Assembly (NCBI RefSeq): GCF_029201565.1
Contig: NZ_CP104002.1
Location: 62,001 to 126,000 of the forward strand
Direction: 5' to 3'
DNA from: Devosia sp. SD17-2
GTDB lineage: Bacteria > Pseudomonadota > Alphaproteobacteria > Rhizobiales > Devosiaceae
DNA length: 64,000 nt
Under the pieces are notes generated by a model. That model was not told the DNA's origin. It saw only the letters and a list, made by a program, of their open reading frames with translations, and ran no database searches. Of the stretch, positions 41,932 through 50,607 are shown piece by piece (within the stretch, counting starts at the first letter, position 1; each line of letters starts with the position of its first letter). The position numbers and the translations under genes are program-made.

Positions 41932-42729
41932 CTATATAAGCATTCCCTCGATTTCGCAGAGTTTGTGCATGGCGCTGCCTTTTGGGGGCGGGGGGATGTC
42001 GGCGCGGCCGCGATTGGTGAATTGGCTGCGCCAGAGGTGGATGCCGAGGGTTTCGGGGCGGATGGCAGAGGTTACGTCCGAGCCCGGCTGAAGCAGGGCC
42101 GGAATGCCCTCATAGGGAATGGGGTAGAAAGTCGTTGACGGTTTGACCTTCTCGACGAGGCCGCGCGCCCTGACGTAGTGGGTGAGGGCCATGGGGCCGG
42201 TGGCGCCATATTGGAGATGCTCGGGTGGGACCTTGTCGCCGACGAGGCGGCGGGCCGCGACTTCGAGGCGGCGATAGAGCGGCAGGAAGGGTTCTAGGAG
42301 CGGGCGGTTGTCTCGGTCAAAGACAGCGAGCAGGTCGCCGAGCAGCGGCGCTTCGGGCGGGATATAGAGCACGGCGCTGTTGACCGAGCCGGGGCGTTCC
42401 CAGGCCATGAGATAGTCATCGGGCGGGGCGAGCGGCTTGAGCAGATAAAGGTCGAGGTCGGCCCAGATGCCGAGATTGCGGCGCATCAGCTCGAGGCGGA
42501 ATCGATCTGAAAAGACTGCGGGCGTGCCCTTGCCCTTGTAGAATACCAATTGCTCGCGCGGCATGAGTTCGGCGGCATCGCGCCAGATGGCGTTGGCAGG
42601 GAAATTCTCGATCGGGTCAAAGGCAAAGACTTCGACGCGATGGCCTTGGCGATTAAAGGCGGCGATGCACAGTGCCTCGAGCCAGCTCATCGGGCCGTGC
42701 CAGAAACTGACGATGGTCGGGAGGGTCAT
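41932..42729 (-). CDS. GT32-like glycosyltransferase with DXD motif
   Basis: A 265-residue protein resembling the glycosyltransferase sugar-binding region containing DXD (GT32-like, related to alpha-1,4-galactosyl and mannosyl transferases). The key region is SDRFRLELMRRNLGIWADLD followed by LYLLKPL, where WADLD is the DxD. The N-terminal IVSFWHGPMSWLEALCI and the late TGPMALTHYV are also family-like. It faces the GT8-ligase operon across the repeat region. Placement suggests a shared surface-glycan role. Confidence 0.8.
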   Translation of the reverse strand: MTLPTIVSFWHGPMSWLEALCIAAFNRQGHRVEVFAFDPIENFPANAIWRDAAELMPREQLVFYKGKGTPAVFSDRFRLELMRRNLGIWADLDLYLLKPLAPPDDYLMAWERPGSVNSAVLYIPPEAPLLGDLLAVFDRDNRPLLEPFLPLYRRLEVAARRLVGDKVPPEHLQYGATGPMALTHYVRARGLVEKVKPSTTFYPIPYEGIPALLQPGSDVTSAIRPETLGIHLWRSQFTNRGRADIPPPPKGSAMHKLCEIEGMLI

Positions 42730-42789
42730 GGGCGGGCCTCGGCGGTTTTGCGCTGCCTAGCATGATATCGCGCCAAGACCCAAACCGGC

Positions 42790-43374
42790 TCACATGAGCG
42801 TGGCGATGGTTTTGGCAATGCGGCTTTCGAAGCGGGCGACACGGGCTGCGTCGACATTTTCGGCCGAGTGCAGGGAGAGCATGCGGAAACGGGCCTGCGG
42901 GGCGCAGGACGTGAAGAGACCGGCGCGGAGGGTCTGCTTGACCGGCTGGCGGGCGATGGCGACATCGAACCAGAACGGCGAGCCGAGGGTCGTCACCACC
43001 AGGATGGACTTGAGATTGGTGAGGAGGGGACGAATCGGCGTGCCCTGCTCGAAAGCGATCCCCGGTGCCCAGACGCGCTCGAACCAGCCCTTGAGCATGG
43101 CCGGCGGCGCGAACCACCAGGTGGGAAAGACCAGCACCAGATGTTGGGCATCGGTGAGGCGGCGCTGGAGGTCGGTGGGGCTATTTCCCGGTCTTATGGC
43201 GCCATAATAGGCCCGGCGTTCCTCAGCGGTGAGGGCAGGCTCGAAGCCCGAGGCATAGAGGTCGAGCCGGTCGACGGCGAGCCCACGGGCCCGGATATTG
43301 GCCTCGATCCCGCAGGCGAGGCGGGCATTAAGACTGTCCGTCAGCGGGTGCGATAAAACCAGATGGACGCTCAT
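42790..43374 (-). CDS. Flavodoxin-fold NAD(P)H oxidoreductase
   Basis: A 194-residue protein of the flavodoxin-like NQO/MdaB/KefF family, FMN- or FAD-dependent quinone reductases. The sequence starts with LVLSHPLTDSLNARLACGIE. The flavin-ring loop is LVFPTWWFAPPAMLKGWFER (near residues 83-102), followed by GIAFEQGTP. The start is the ATG giving MSVHLVLSH with AGGA upstream; the long upstream open frame is an artefact. The physiological substrate is unknown. It lies 60 bases from the GT32-like gene and 64 bases from the ABC permease. Confidence 0.88.
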   Translation of the reverse strand: MSVHLVLSHPLTDSLNARLACGIEANIRARGLAVDRLDLYASGFEPALTAEERRAYYGAIRPGNSPTDLQRRLTDAQHLVLVFPTWWFAPPAMLKGWFERVWAPGIAFEQGTPIRPLLTNLKSILVVTTLGSPFWFDVAIARQPVKQTLRAGLFTSCAPQARFRMLSLHSAENVDAARVARFESRIAKTIATLM

Positions 43375-43438
43375 TGTTCCTGCCCCTGCCGCCGCACTTT
43401 GAGGCGCGACGGTACAATGGAGAGGCGGGCAGCAGCCG

Positions 43439-44329
43439 TCAATTGGCGGCGGCGCGGCGGCGGTATTCGCTGGCGATGTAGAGGGCGGCGAGGGCAACCA
43501 GCACCCCGAGACCCACCTGAAGCCAATCCATCTGTTCGATGAGCGTCGTTGCATAGGTGAAGGCGCTGAAAGGGGCCTCATCGACGAAGAGGGAATCGAG
43601 ATAGTCCGTGTTGGGCGGGGAGAGGCGGTCCTGGAAATAGGCCCAGCTTTTCGTTGCGAAGGGATGGATGCCACCGCCAAGCGTGACCCATTCGAGGAGC
43701 GAGATCAGCGCCGGCAGCAGCGCCGAGACGGGGATCGCCCAGCGACCCAGCGCCGTGGCAAGACCGCCGGCAATGCCCATGAGGGGCAGGTACCAGAGGA
43801 GCCCGCAGACGAGGGTGACGAGGATGGCGAAGGCCACCTGGCCATAGACGCTGGCGATATTGCCGAGGATAGCCCAGCTGCCCGTGCCGGTGATCAGCAT
43901 GGTGGTGAAGGCGACCCCATAGAGCAGAAGCCCGCTGAGGAGGGTGATGCCGAAAACCGTGCCGGGCAGGATGGTGAGCGCGGCAGTGAGCTTTGAGAGC
44001 AGCATGCGGAAATCGGAAACCGGCATGGATTTCCAGAATAGCATGGCATTGTTGCGCTTGTCGGCGGCGAAGCCGTCGGCGCAGTAGAAGACGAGAACCA
44101 CCAGCAGATAGAGCAGCCAGCCAAAGCCGAGGCCGAGGAAGCCCACCTCGTAGACCCGCAGAGGCGCCAGGGTGAAGAGGGCGCCGGAAAAGCGCGCATC
44201 GACCCGGCCGACGGTGAAGGCCAGGATGGTGGCGCCGAAGAGAATGCCGACGAGGATCAGCGGGCCGGTGAGGAAGGCACCGCGATGCTCGAGGAATTCG
44301 CGATGGATGAGGGCAGCAAAAGCCTTCAT
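43439..44329 (-). CDS. ABC-2 type transporter permease
   Basis: A 296-residue membrane protein with about six helices, beginning MKAFAALIHREFLEHRGAFL. This start followed by a large first helix is typical of ABC-2 permeases in antibiotic, lantibiotic or unknown-substrate exporters. DKRNNAMLFWKSMPVSDFRMLLSKL between helices 2 and 3 is a family-like coupling segment. It overlaps the ATPase gene by four bases and is the last gene of the GntR-ABC operon. Confidence 0.9.
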   Translation of the reverse strand: MKAFAALIHREFLEHRGAFLTGPLILVGILFGATILAFTVGRVDARFSGALFTLAPLRVYEVGFLGLGFGWLLYLLVVLVFYCADGFAADKRNNAMLFWKSMPVSDFRMLLSKLTAALTILPGTVFGITLLSGLLLYGVAFTTMLITGTGSWAILGNIASVYGQVAFAILVTLVCGLLWYLPLMGIAGGLATALGRWAIPVSALLPALISLLEWVTLGGGIHPFATKSWAYFQDRLSPPNTDYLDSLFVDEAPFSAFTYATTLIEQMDWLQVGLGVLVALAALYIASEYRRRAAAN

Positions 44330-45225
44330 TGGCCGCGCTCCGGATTGGCTGTGGGACGCTGCATCAGCGCCACGAACAGATCAGACATGGTGGGGGTGGA
44401 GACCCGGCCAAGCGGCTCGAGCTGGGCGCGGTCGACGCCATCGTAGATGAAGACGGTCTGGCCGAAGCGGGTTTCTTCATAGACGGGGTTGAGGGCGCGG
44501 GCCTGGGCCTGCGTCTCCGGGCCATTGGCGACGAGTTGAGAAAATTTCTCGTTCACCGTCTCCATCTGCATATGCAGGATGAGATCGCCATCGCGGATGA
44601 ACATGATGTCGGAGAGCATGAACTCGATCTCGTCCACCTGGTGGGTGGTGATGATCAGGGTGCGTTCCTCGGTCATGTAGTCTTCCAGCAGCCGCCGGTA
44701 GAAGCGCTTGCGATAGGTGATGTCGAGGCCGAGCGTCGGCTCGTCGAGGACGAGGAGCTTGGCGTCGATGGCCATGACCACCGCGAGGTGCAGTTGCGCG
44801 ACCATGCCCTTGGAGAGGGTTTTGATCTTCATCTCGGGCTTGATGTCGGTGCCTTCGAGGAAGCTGCGGGCCTTATCGATGGAGAAATTGGGGTGAATGT
44901 TGGAGAGGAGCGCAAACAGCTCCCGCACCCGCAGAAACCGCGGCAGACTCGCCACATCGGAGATGAAGGCGACGTTTTCCATGAGGTGGGCGCGGCGGGC
45001 GAAGGGATCTTCGCCGAGGACACGGATGGTGCCCTCATAGCTCGTGAGCCCCAGCATGGCGTTGAGCGTCGTCGTCTTGCCCGCGCCATTATGGCCGATG
45101 AGGCCATAGATGCGGCCGGCGGGGATGTCGAAATCCAGCCCATGCAAGATTTCTTTGCCGCCGAAGGATTTTTTGAGGCCGCGCGCGGAGACGACGGGCG
45201 GGATGGTGGAAAGGGCATCGGTCAT
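44326..45225 (-). CDS. ABC transporter ATP-binding protein (exporter type)
   Basis: A 299-residue ATPase. Walker A is GHNGAGKTTT near residue 54, the signature region is LSKGMVAQLHLAVVMAID, Walker B is LLVLDEPTLGLD, and the switch His is in IITTHQVDEIE. The modified signature LSKGM is common in the YtrB/CcmA-like group. It overlaps both neighbours by four bases, so the regulator, ATPase and permease are co-translated. B. subtilis ytr-type operons respond to cell-wall antibiotics, and an envelope-stress role here is inference. Confidence 0.93.
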   Translation of the reverse strand: MTDALSTIPPVVSARGLKKSFGGKEILHGLDFDIPAGRIYGLIGHNGAGKTTTLNAMLGLTSYEGTIRVLGEDPFARRAHLMENVAFISDVASLPRFLRVRELFALLSNIHPNFSIDKARSFLEGTDIKPEMKIKTLSKGMVAQLHLAVVMAIDAKLLVLDEPTLGLDITYRKRFYRRLLEDYMTEERTLIITTHQVDEIEFMLSDIMFIRDGDLILHMQMETVNEKFSQLVANGPETQAQARALNPVYEETRFGQTVFIYDGVDRAQLEPLGRVSTPTMSDLFVALMQRPTANPERGQ

Positions 45226-45596
45226 TTTGCGGGTCCCTCCGGGGTCGCAGCGATATTGGAAACCAGAGACTTGAGGTCGAGTTCGAGCGCCCGGATCTGG
45301 GCGGCGATGCGCGGCCATTCTTCCTTGAGAAACTTTTCGCGCTCGTGAGACAGCAATGTGCCGCGTGCGCCCTGGGTAACGAACATGCCCAGACCCCTCC
45401 GTTTTTCGACGACGCCGATATCGACCAGGGCCTCGAAGGCCTTGGTGACCGTGAGCGGATTGACCGAAAGATCTGCCGAAATCTGGCGCACCGAGGGCAG
45501 GGGATCGCCCTCGCCCACCGTGCCGCGCAGGATCATCTCGATCAGCCGCTGCCGGATCTGGACGAAGATCGGCTGGCTGGTGTGAAACTCATCCAT
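45222..45596 (-). CDS. GntR-family regulator, YtrA subfamily
   Basis: A 124-residue regulator: the GntR winged helix (PIFVQIRQRLIEMILRGTV, LPSVRQISADLSVNPLTVTK, GVVEKRRGLGMFV) followed by a short helical tail of about 45 residues instead of a large ligand domain, which defines the YtrA subfamily. Such regulators repress the ABC exporter operon they start, and this gene heads that operon. A candidate operator overlaps its promoter. Confidence 0.93.
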   Translation of the reverse strand: MDEFHTSQPIFVQIRQRLIEMILRGTVGEGDPLPSVRQISADLSVNPLTVTKAFEALVDIGVVEKRRGLGMFVTQGARGTLLSHEREKFLKEEWPRIAAQIRALELDLKSLVSNIAATPEGPAK

Positions 45597-45610
45597 GTGT
45601 CATGCCTAAC

Positions 45611-45653
45611 TAGTGTCATGCATAAGTAGCACACTAAAGAGGGTCGATGTCAA
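45611..45653 (-). promoter_or_regulatory. Promoter and YtrA-type operator of the GntR-ABC operon
   Basis: On the minus strand a perfect -35 TTGACA (45648-45653) precedes a -10-like TACTTA (45623-45628) with a 19-base spacer. An inverted repeat TAGTGT-N14-ACACTA (45611-45636) spans the -10. YtrA-type repressors are known to bind AGTGT/ACACT inverted repeats with a similar gap. A direct repeat GTGTCATGC (45597-45605 and 45613-45621) lies beside it, between the operator and the start codon. Confidence 0.55.
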
Positions 45654-45693
45654 GGCCCCGTTTGTAAGGCCGGTTTCGGCGGCACCAACGCGG

Positions 45694-47340
45694 TCAGCCG
45701 ACGAGCACGGGATCGCTGCATTGAACGCCGTAGACGCGCACATCGGCTTCGCCGAGACCCATCCCCAGGGTCTGGAGCAGGCTGGCGAGAAGCGCGTCGA
45801 GCGGCAGGGCGAGCGGGGCGAGAAGTGCCCGGAGGCTCGCGGCAATGACGTTGAGATTGAGTCCGATGCCAAGAAGATCGAGCTGTACGCGCAGGTCGAG
45901 ATTGGCAAAGAGCGAAGTTACCAGCGAGCTGGCGATGGTCTGGGTGCGGGCGGTCTTGAGCGTGCCGGCGGCAATGTCATCGGGGGAGAATTGCAGGACG
46001 ATCGGCACCGTCTGGCTGGCGGTGAGCCGGGCCGAGCCGGTGATGCTGAGCAGCGCCGCATCGAGCAGTTTGACCGGATTGGCCGGCGGCAGCGCGCCGA
46101 AGCCGTTGAGCTGGGCGTCGTTCATGGCGCCGATGGCGGCGGTGAGAATGCCGGGCACCACGGCGATGCGGGCAGTGCCCTGGGGAAAATCCGGGTTGGG
46201 GCAGGTGGCATCGAGGACGCGGGCCTGGGCATGGGCAACGTCGAGCCAGATGGGGAGATTAACAACGCCACCGCTCACCACCGACCCGGCGAGGACCCTG
46301 ACGGCAAGGCGGAGGCGGAGCTGGGAAGTGCGCACGATGGTGCCGCCGGGGCCGAGGGCATAAAAGCCCCCGCCCTGGGGCGGCTGGCCAATGGCGAGGT
46401 CGAGATCGATCTTTGCAACGCCCGGCAGGCTGGGAGTGACCGCAAGGCGCACCTGACCATCGCCGTCGGCGAGCGCGGCCGAAGCCGTCAGGATATCGAG
46501 AGCGGAAAAATCGGCGGCCAGAGCTGCGGTTTCGTCGTGCAGATGAAGGCGCCCATAGCGGCCGAGATCGAGCAGCTGGCCGATGGGAACGCTATTGCCG
46601 GTCCCGCGCAGGGCAATGGTGCTGAGCAGGCCGCGCTCGGGACCGTTTACGACACGCGCCAGGGCGGCCGCGATCTGGCCGGCCCCGGCCTCGGCGGCGA
46701 GCAAATCGTCATAGCTCACCGCATCGAGCCCCATCTCGATGGCAAGCGCATCGAGAAAGGAAAGCGCGTTGACCTTCACGCCCGCCAGCCGGTTGTAGTC
46801 CATGGCAGAGAGCGAGAGATTGGTGCCGAGCAGCGCGCCGAGAACGGCGTTGGCAATGCCGCCATCGAGACTGGCGAGACGCGAACCGATGGTGAAGGAA
46901 ACCCGGGGGGTGACAGTTGCGATGGCCGAGGCGCTGATGTCGGGCGGCGGCGCCATGGCGCTGGCAAAATGCAGCGTGCCGCTATGGGTGACACTCACCG
47001 AGACTGCATTGGCCGGAAGCGCGCCCACCTCGAAGCGCTGGGCCGGGGGAAGATCGGGATTGGCGGTATAGCGGCCGGGCCGCACGGTCAGCGTACCTTC
47101 TGCCAATGCGTCGCCCAGCCCGGCACCAATAAGGGCGGCGCGGGCGAGCGCCTCGCCCCGGGAGGGATCGCGCGCAGCGGTCAGGGCGGCGATATCGACA
47201 CCGGCCGGCAGCATGCGTCGCTCATGAAACAGCGCGGCGCCATCGACGACGATGGAACAGATCATCACCCCGAGTGAGAAGGCGACGCCGAAAAGGATCG
47301 CCATATTGCCGTTCTCGTCCTGGCGGAATCTGCCGATCAC
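45694..47340 (-). CDS. TadG-like pilus-assembly-related protein
   Basis: A 548-residue protein with a TadG-type N-terminus (RFRQDENGNMAILFGVAFSLGVMICSIVVDGA), one membrane helix with a Gly/Glu-like processing region before it, and a long periplasmic part with DUF2134-like layout. The rest is rich in Ala, Leu and beta-strand-forming segments and has no enzyme motif. TadG proteins assist Flp pilus assembly or interact with the outer envelope. The start is GTG overlapping the TadE-like stop (GTGA). No flp, tadA, tadB or cpa genes lie nearby. Confidence 0.82.
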   Translation of the reverse strand: MIGRFRQDENGNMAILFGVAFSLGVMICSIVVDGAALFHERRMLPAGVDIAALTAARDPSRGEALARAALIGAGLGDALAEGTLTVRPGRYTANPDLPPAQRFEVGALPANAVSVSVTHSGTLHFASAMAPPPDISASAIATVTPRVSFTIGSRLASLDGGIANAVLGALLGTNLSLSAMDYNRLAGVKVNALSFLDALAIEMGLDAVSYDDLLAAEAGAGQIAAALARVVNGPERGLLSTIALRGTGNSVPIGQLLDLGRYGRLHLHDETAALAADFSALDILTASAALADGDGQVRLAVTPSLPGVAKIDLDLAIGQPPQGGGFYALGPGGTIVRTSQLRLRLAVRVLAGSVVSGGVVNLPIWLDVAHAQARVLDATCPNPDFPQGTARIAVVPGILTAAIGAMNDAQLNGFGALPPANPVKLLDAALLSITGSARLTASQTVPIVLQFSPDDIAAGTLKTARTQTIASSLVTSLFANLDLRVQLDLLGIGLNLNVIAASLRALLAPLALPLDALLASLLQTLGMGLGEADVRVYGVQCSDPVLVG

Positions 47341-47762
47341 AGCCCGCCCTGCCGAATGGTTGCGCCGGCAGTCATCTGCTGGCTGGGCAGCGGCAGGGGC
47401 GGATAAAGGTTCCAGATCGGCAGCAGGCTGGCGTCATAGCGCAGCTGCACGCTGTACTGACTGGGATCATCGGGATGATCGCCGATGGTCGCGCGCAGGC
47501 GCGCCCGGTCGATGAGCGGATAACCGCGGGCATGGCGGTCGATATAGGCGTCGACGAGGCGATTGCGCTCGGCTTCGCTGAGACCGGCGATGGCAATGCG
47601 GGCGGAATCAGCGGCCAGTTGCTGGAGCGAGATGGCTGCCCCGAAATAGATGCCATAGGCCATCATGCCGGTCAGCAGCAGGAAGAAGGCCGGCGTCAGT
47701 ATGGCAAACTCAACCGCGGAACTGGCCCTCTCATTGCGCGCCAGAGCGGACAGAAGCGACAT
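47337..47762 (-). CDS. TadE-like pseudopilin family protein
   Basis: A 141-residue TadE/TadG-family protein. The N-terminus RNERASSAVEFAILTPAFFLLLTGMMAYG has the basic leader, the conserved Glu in VEFA and the hydrophobic helix of pseudopilins processed by TadV-type peptidases. The remainder is periplasmic, with no Cys pair. It is translationally coupled to the TadG-like gene. These two may form a minor-pilin pair for a Tad system encoded elsewhere, or act independently. Confidence 0.85.
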   Translation of the reverse strand: MSLLSALARNERASSAVEFAILTPAFFLLLTGMMAYGIYFGAAISLQQLAADSARIAIAGLSEAERNRLVDAYIDRHARGYPLIDRARLRATIGDHPDDPSQYSVQLRYDASLLPIWNLYPPLPLPSQQMTAGATIRQGGL

Positions 47763-47929
47763 AGCGGACCCTCCCGGTATCGGTATGGACGCCAGGTTCC
47801 TGCAGTCTCCACCAAGAGGGTAAGGCCGGCCTCAACCGCCATATGAGGGGATCTACGGAGGGGCAGCGGCGGCGGGCAAGAGAAGGTGACTGTTCTTGTC
47901 CCTTGTCCCTTGTTAGGACGGGCCACCAA

Positions 47930-48745
47930 ATGGAGACTGCCTTGACCGGGACTGCCCGCAATTTTCTGTTCGCAACCAATCAGGACGACGTCGCGCTGAC
48001 GCGCCTTCTCGCGATGCTGCGCAAAACCACGGGTTTTCTCGACGGCGCGCCGGGTGGGGCCTTGCCGGGCTGGTATGTTGTCGGTGCTGACAATTCAGCG
48101 GTGTTAGAGACGCTCTACACGCGGCTGGCGGCGAATTATCCGGACGCCGGGCAGCCGTTCTACGCTACGCGCATCTGGACGAACCTCTTCTGGCAGCCGG
48201 CCTATGTCGCGGTGCTGGCGGTGCATATCCATGGCGCCCTGCCCAAATTTTCGGGCATGGCGCAATCGGTGAAAAATATCGACATTTCCGGCTTCCGGCT
48301 GGCGCCCGGCCCGCAAATGGAGGGGGACACCGAAACCCTCATCGCCGAGGCGGGGGCGCAATTGCGCGCCATGGCCGATGTGGCGTTCGAGGAATTGAAG
48401 CAGTTTACGCGAATCAAGCGAGTGCCGGCGCTGCGGCTGCTGGCCGACCGCATTATCGACCTCGTCCGCAGGCTCGGCCATTTCGCACCGGAAACGACCG
48501 TTGCAGACCAGCAGCGCTATTGCACGCTCTGGCTTGCGGCGATGGGACTTGAAGGACAGGGGAGCCTCGAAGAGGTGCAGCTCGAGGATGGCAGCGCGGC
48601 CGTGATACTCGCGCGAAAAGGCTGTTGCCTCGATTATCTGGCGTTTCCGGACGCCTATTGCCGATCCTGCCCCAAGCAGGACGACGCTGTATGGCGCGCC
48701 CGGCAGATCGAAAACGCCAATGCCGAGCGCAGCAGTGCCGATTAG
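47930..48745 (+). CDS. FhuF-like siderophore-iron reductase
   Basis: A 271-residue protein whose C-terminus carries CCLDYLAFPDAYCRSC, exactly the CC-x10-C-x2-C pattern that holds the 2Fe-2S cluster in FhuF, the cytoplasmic ferric-siderophore reductase. The rest is weakly conserved and mostly helical, as in the family. The start is the ATG giving METALTGTARN. No siderophore receptor or ABC system is adjacent, so its siderophore is unknown. Upstream is a short CTTGTCC-rich stretch with no clear iron box. Confidence 0.82.
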   Translation: METALTGTARNFLFATNQDDVALTRLLAMLRKTTGFLDGAPGGALPGWYVVGADNSAVLETLYTRLAANYPDAGQPFYATRIWTNLFWQPAYVAVLAVHIHGALPKFSGMAQSVKNIDISGFRLAPGPQMEGDTETLIAEAGAQLRAMADVAFEELKQFTRIKRVPALRLLADRIIDLVRRLGHFAPETTVADQQRYCTLWLAAMGLEGQGSLEEVQLEDGSAAVILARKGCCLDYLAFPDAYCRSCPKQDDAVWRARQIENANAERSSAD

Positions 48746-48753
48746 CGGCTAGA

Positions 48754-49326
48754 TCAGTCGAAGATCTCGTCGGGGTAGACGCCCCAGAGCTCTTCCTGGG
48801 CCACGAAACCGGAATAGCTGGAGCGTTCGCCCGGCTGGCTGGCCGAAACTTCGCACCACTGGCCATCGCATTCCTTGATCTGCACCTTGGCACCGGCGCC
48901 GAGCCGCGCACGCACGCCAGCCTCGTCGGAGCGATTGGAGCGCATCGCAACTTCACCATTGGCGATCAGCGGGGCGGCATAGCCAAGGCGCGTGCCGACG
49001 AGGAGGCTCTGGTGAACCCAGCCCTCCGAGCCATCGGCGTCACGGATTTTGCGCCAGGTATCAAATTCCTGGATGATTTCGACCGGCACGCCAGAAACCA
49101 CATAGTTCCAGGCGATGTCGTATTTGGTGCCCGGACCAACGCGCACGTTGATCGGGTTCGACCGCGTCGAGACGAAGCGCGGCAGGGGCAATCCACTGGG
49201 ATTATCGGCTTGAGCCACGACCGGCGCTGGAACGGCAAAAAAAGCCGACAACAGAGCCAAGCCTATTAGGGCAAACGAAAAAAAACGATGACGGGCACCG
49301 CCCGAAATGGCGTGCATCAACAACAT
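48754..49326 (-). CDS. Secreted SH3-domain protein
   Basis: A protein of about 190 residues with a signal peptide (FFSFALIGLALLSAFFAVPA, cleavage near VVAQA) and two bacterial SH3-like repeats, about 55-115 (NPINVRVGPGTKYDIAW, GWVHQSLLVG) and 120-185 (VAMRSNRSDEAGVRARLGAG, CDGQWCEVS). Such domains bind peptidoglycan peptides or metal ions in the periplasm, and no catalytic domain is present. The exact start among nearby ATG codons (49326 or 49317) is uncertain, with no strong ribosome-binding site. It converges on the FhuF-like gene. Confidence 0.85.
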   Translation of the reverse strand: MLLMHAISGGARHRFFSFALIGLALLSAFFAVPAPVVAQADNPSGLPLPRFVSTRSNPINVRVGPGTKYDIAWNYVVSGVPVEIIQEFDTWRKIRDADGSEGWVHQSLLVGTRLGYAAPLIANGEVAMRSNRSDEAGVRARLGAGAKVQIKECDGQWCEVSASQPGERSSYSGFVAQEELWGVYPDEIFD

Positions 49327-49430
49327 GACTTTGCAGACGGGTTGGAATTGCCCTATCACTAGCCCCAATATCCTTAATGCTCGCTGAAGAGAGGGAAATT
49401 CATTTTTCCCCGCCCCTCGTAACGGAACGC

Positions 49431-50450
49431 ATGACAGCCAGTAAACCCAAGATCCTGGTGACCAGACGCCTGCCCGACACGATCGAGGCGCGCATGGCGA
49501 CATTGTTCGAAACCGGCATCAACGAAACGGACCAGACCCTGACCACCGAGGACATCCTCACCGGTCTCGTGGGCAAGGATGTGCTGGTATCGACCATCAC
49601 CGACCGGATCGACGCGGCGCTGATCGGAAAACTGCCGCCCAGCGTGCGGCTGATCGCCCAGTTCGGCAATGGGGTGGACAATATCGACCTCGAAGCGGCC
49701 TGGGCTGCGGGCCTTACCGTGACCAATACGCCGAGCGTGCTCACCGAAGATACGGCCGACATGGCCATGGCACTGATTCTGGCGCTGCCGCGGCGCCTCG
49801 TGGAAGGCACGCAGATGCTGCTGCGCGACCGGAGCTGGGCCGGCTGGTCGCCGACCTCGATGCTCGGCCATCGCCTGCGCGGCAAGGCGCTGGGCATCGT
49901 CGGCATGGGCCGGATCGGCACGGCGGTGGCACAGCGGGCGCGGGCCTTTGGGCTCTCGATCCACTATTTTTCGCGCAATCGGCGGCCGCCCGGAGTGGAG
50001 GAGCCCTTGGGCGCGGCCTATTGGCCCGAGCTCGACGCTATGCTCGAAGCGGTGGACATTGTTTCGCTGCACACGCCGCTAACGCGGGAAACCAGCGATA
50101 TCCTCTCGGCCGAGCGACTCGCCCGGATGAAGCCGGACGCCTATGTGCTCAATGTCAGCCGTCCGGAACTGCTCGACGAGGCGGCGCTGATTGGCGCGAT
50201 CGAGAGCGGACGCCTGGCAGGTGCGGCATTGGACGTGTTCGAGAACCGCACGGGCATCAACCCGCGGCTTTTGTCGCTTGCAGAGGCCAACCGGGTGATC
50301 CTCACCGCGCATATGGCTTCGGCGACGCTCGAGGCGCGGATCGAAATGGGCGAGGCGGTGATCGTCAATATTCGCACGTTCATGGACGGCCACCAGCCGC
50401 CCCATCGGCTGCTGCCGGACAGGCCATCACCGCGCGCCCTGCGCGTCTGA
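49431..50450 (+). CDS. D-2-hydroxyacid dehydrogenase (glyoxylate/hydroxypyruvate reductase type)
   Basis: A 339-residue NAD(P)-dependent dehydrogenase. The substrate-domain mark QFGNGVDNIDLEAA, the Rossmann motif GIVGMGRIGTAVAQRA near residue 150, the catalytic-Arg region NVSRPELLDEAAL, the Glu in DVFENRTGINPRL and the His in LTAHMASATLEAR are visible. Two segments deviate from the usual N-x-x-RG and VFE-x-EP patterns: the glycine after Arg is Pro, and ENRTG replaces E-x-EP. Catalytic residues seem intact. The start is ATG 49431; upstream codons lack family similarity. The substrate is uncertain. Confidence 0.88.
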   Translation: MTASKPKILVTRRLPDTIEARMATLFETGINETDQTLTTEDILTGLVGKDVLVSTITDRIDAALIGKLPPSVRLIAQFGNGVDNIDLEAAWAAGLTVTNTPSVLTEDTADMAMALILALPRRLVEGTQMLLRDRSWAGWSPTSMLGHRLRGKALGIVGMGRIGTAVAQRARAFGLSIHYFSRNRRPPGVEEPLGAAYWPELDAMLEAVDIVSLHTPLTRETSDILSAERLARMKPDAYVLNVSRPELLDEAALIGAIESGRLAGAALDVFENRTGINPRLLSLAEANRVILTAHMASATLEARIEMGEAVIVNIRTFMDGHQPPHRLLPDRPSPRALRV

Positions 50451-50607
50451 GTGTTGCAGCTTTTCCCCATTGTTCGCGCCATCGACCCGTGAGGGAACGC
50501 GGCCCCTTGCGCGGCAGGGACTTGGCTCATAAGCGTCGGGCTAGAGATCGGGCGCTTTTGGGGGGCATGGCCGCTTTGATCGACAGTTTCGGGTCCAGGA
50601 GCGCCCA

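Noticed and set aside
45613..47277. A 554-residue plus-strand open frame opposite the TadG-like gene
   Set aside because: The minus strand has the TadG N-terminus, membrane helix and coupling to TadE; the plus frame is Arg/Gly-rich shadow sequence.
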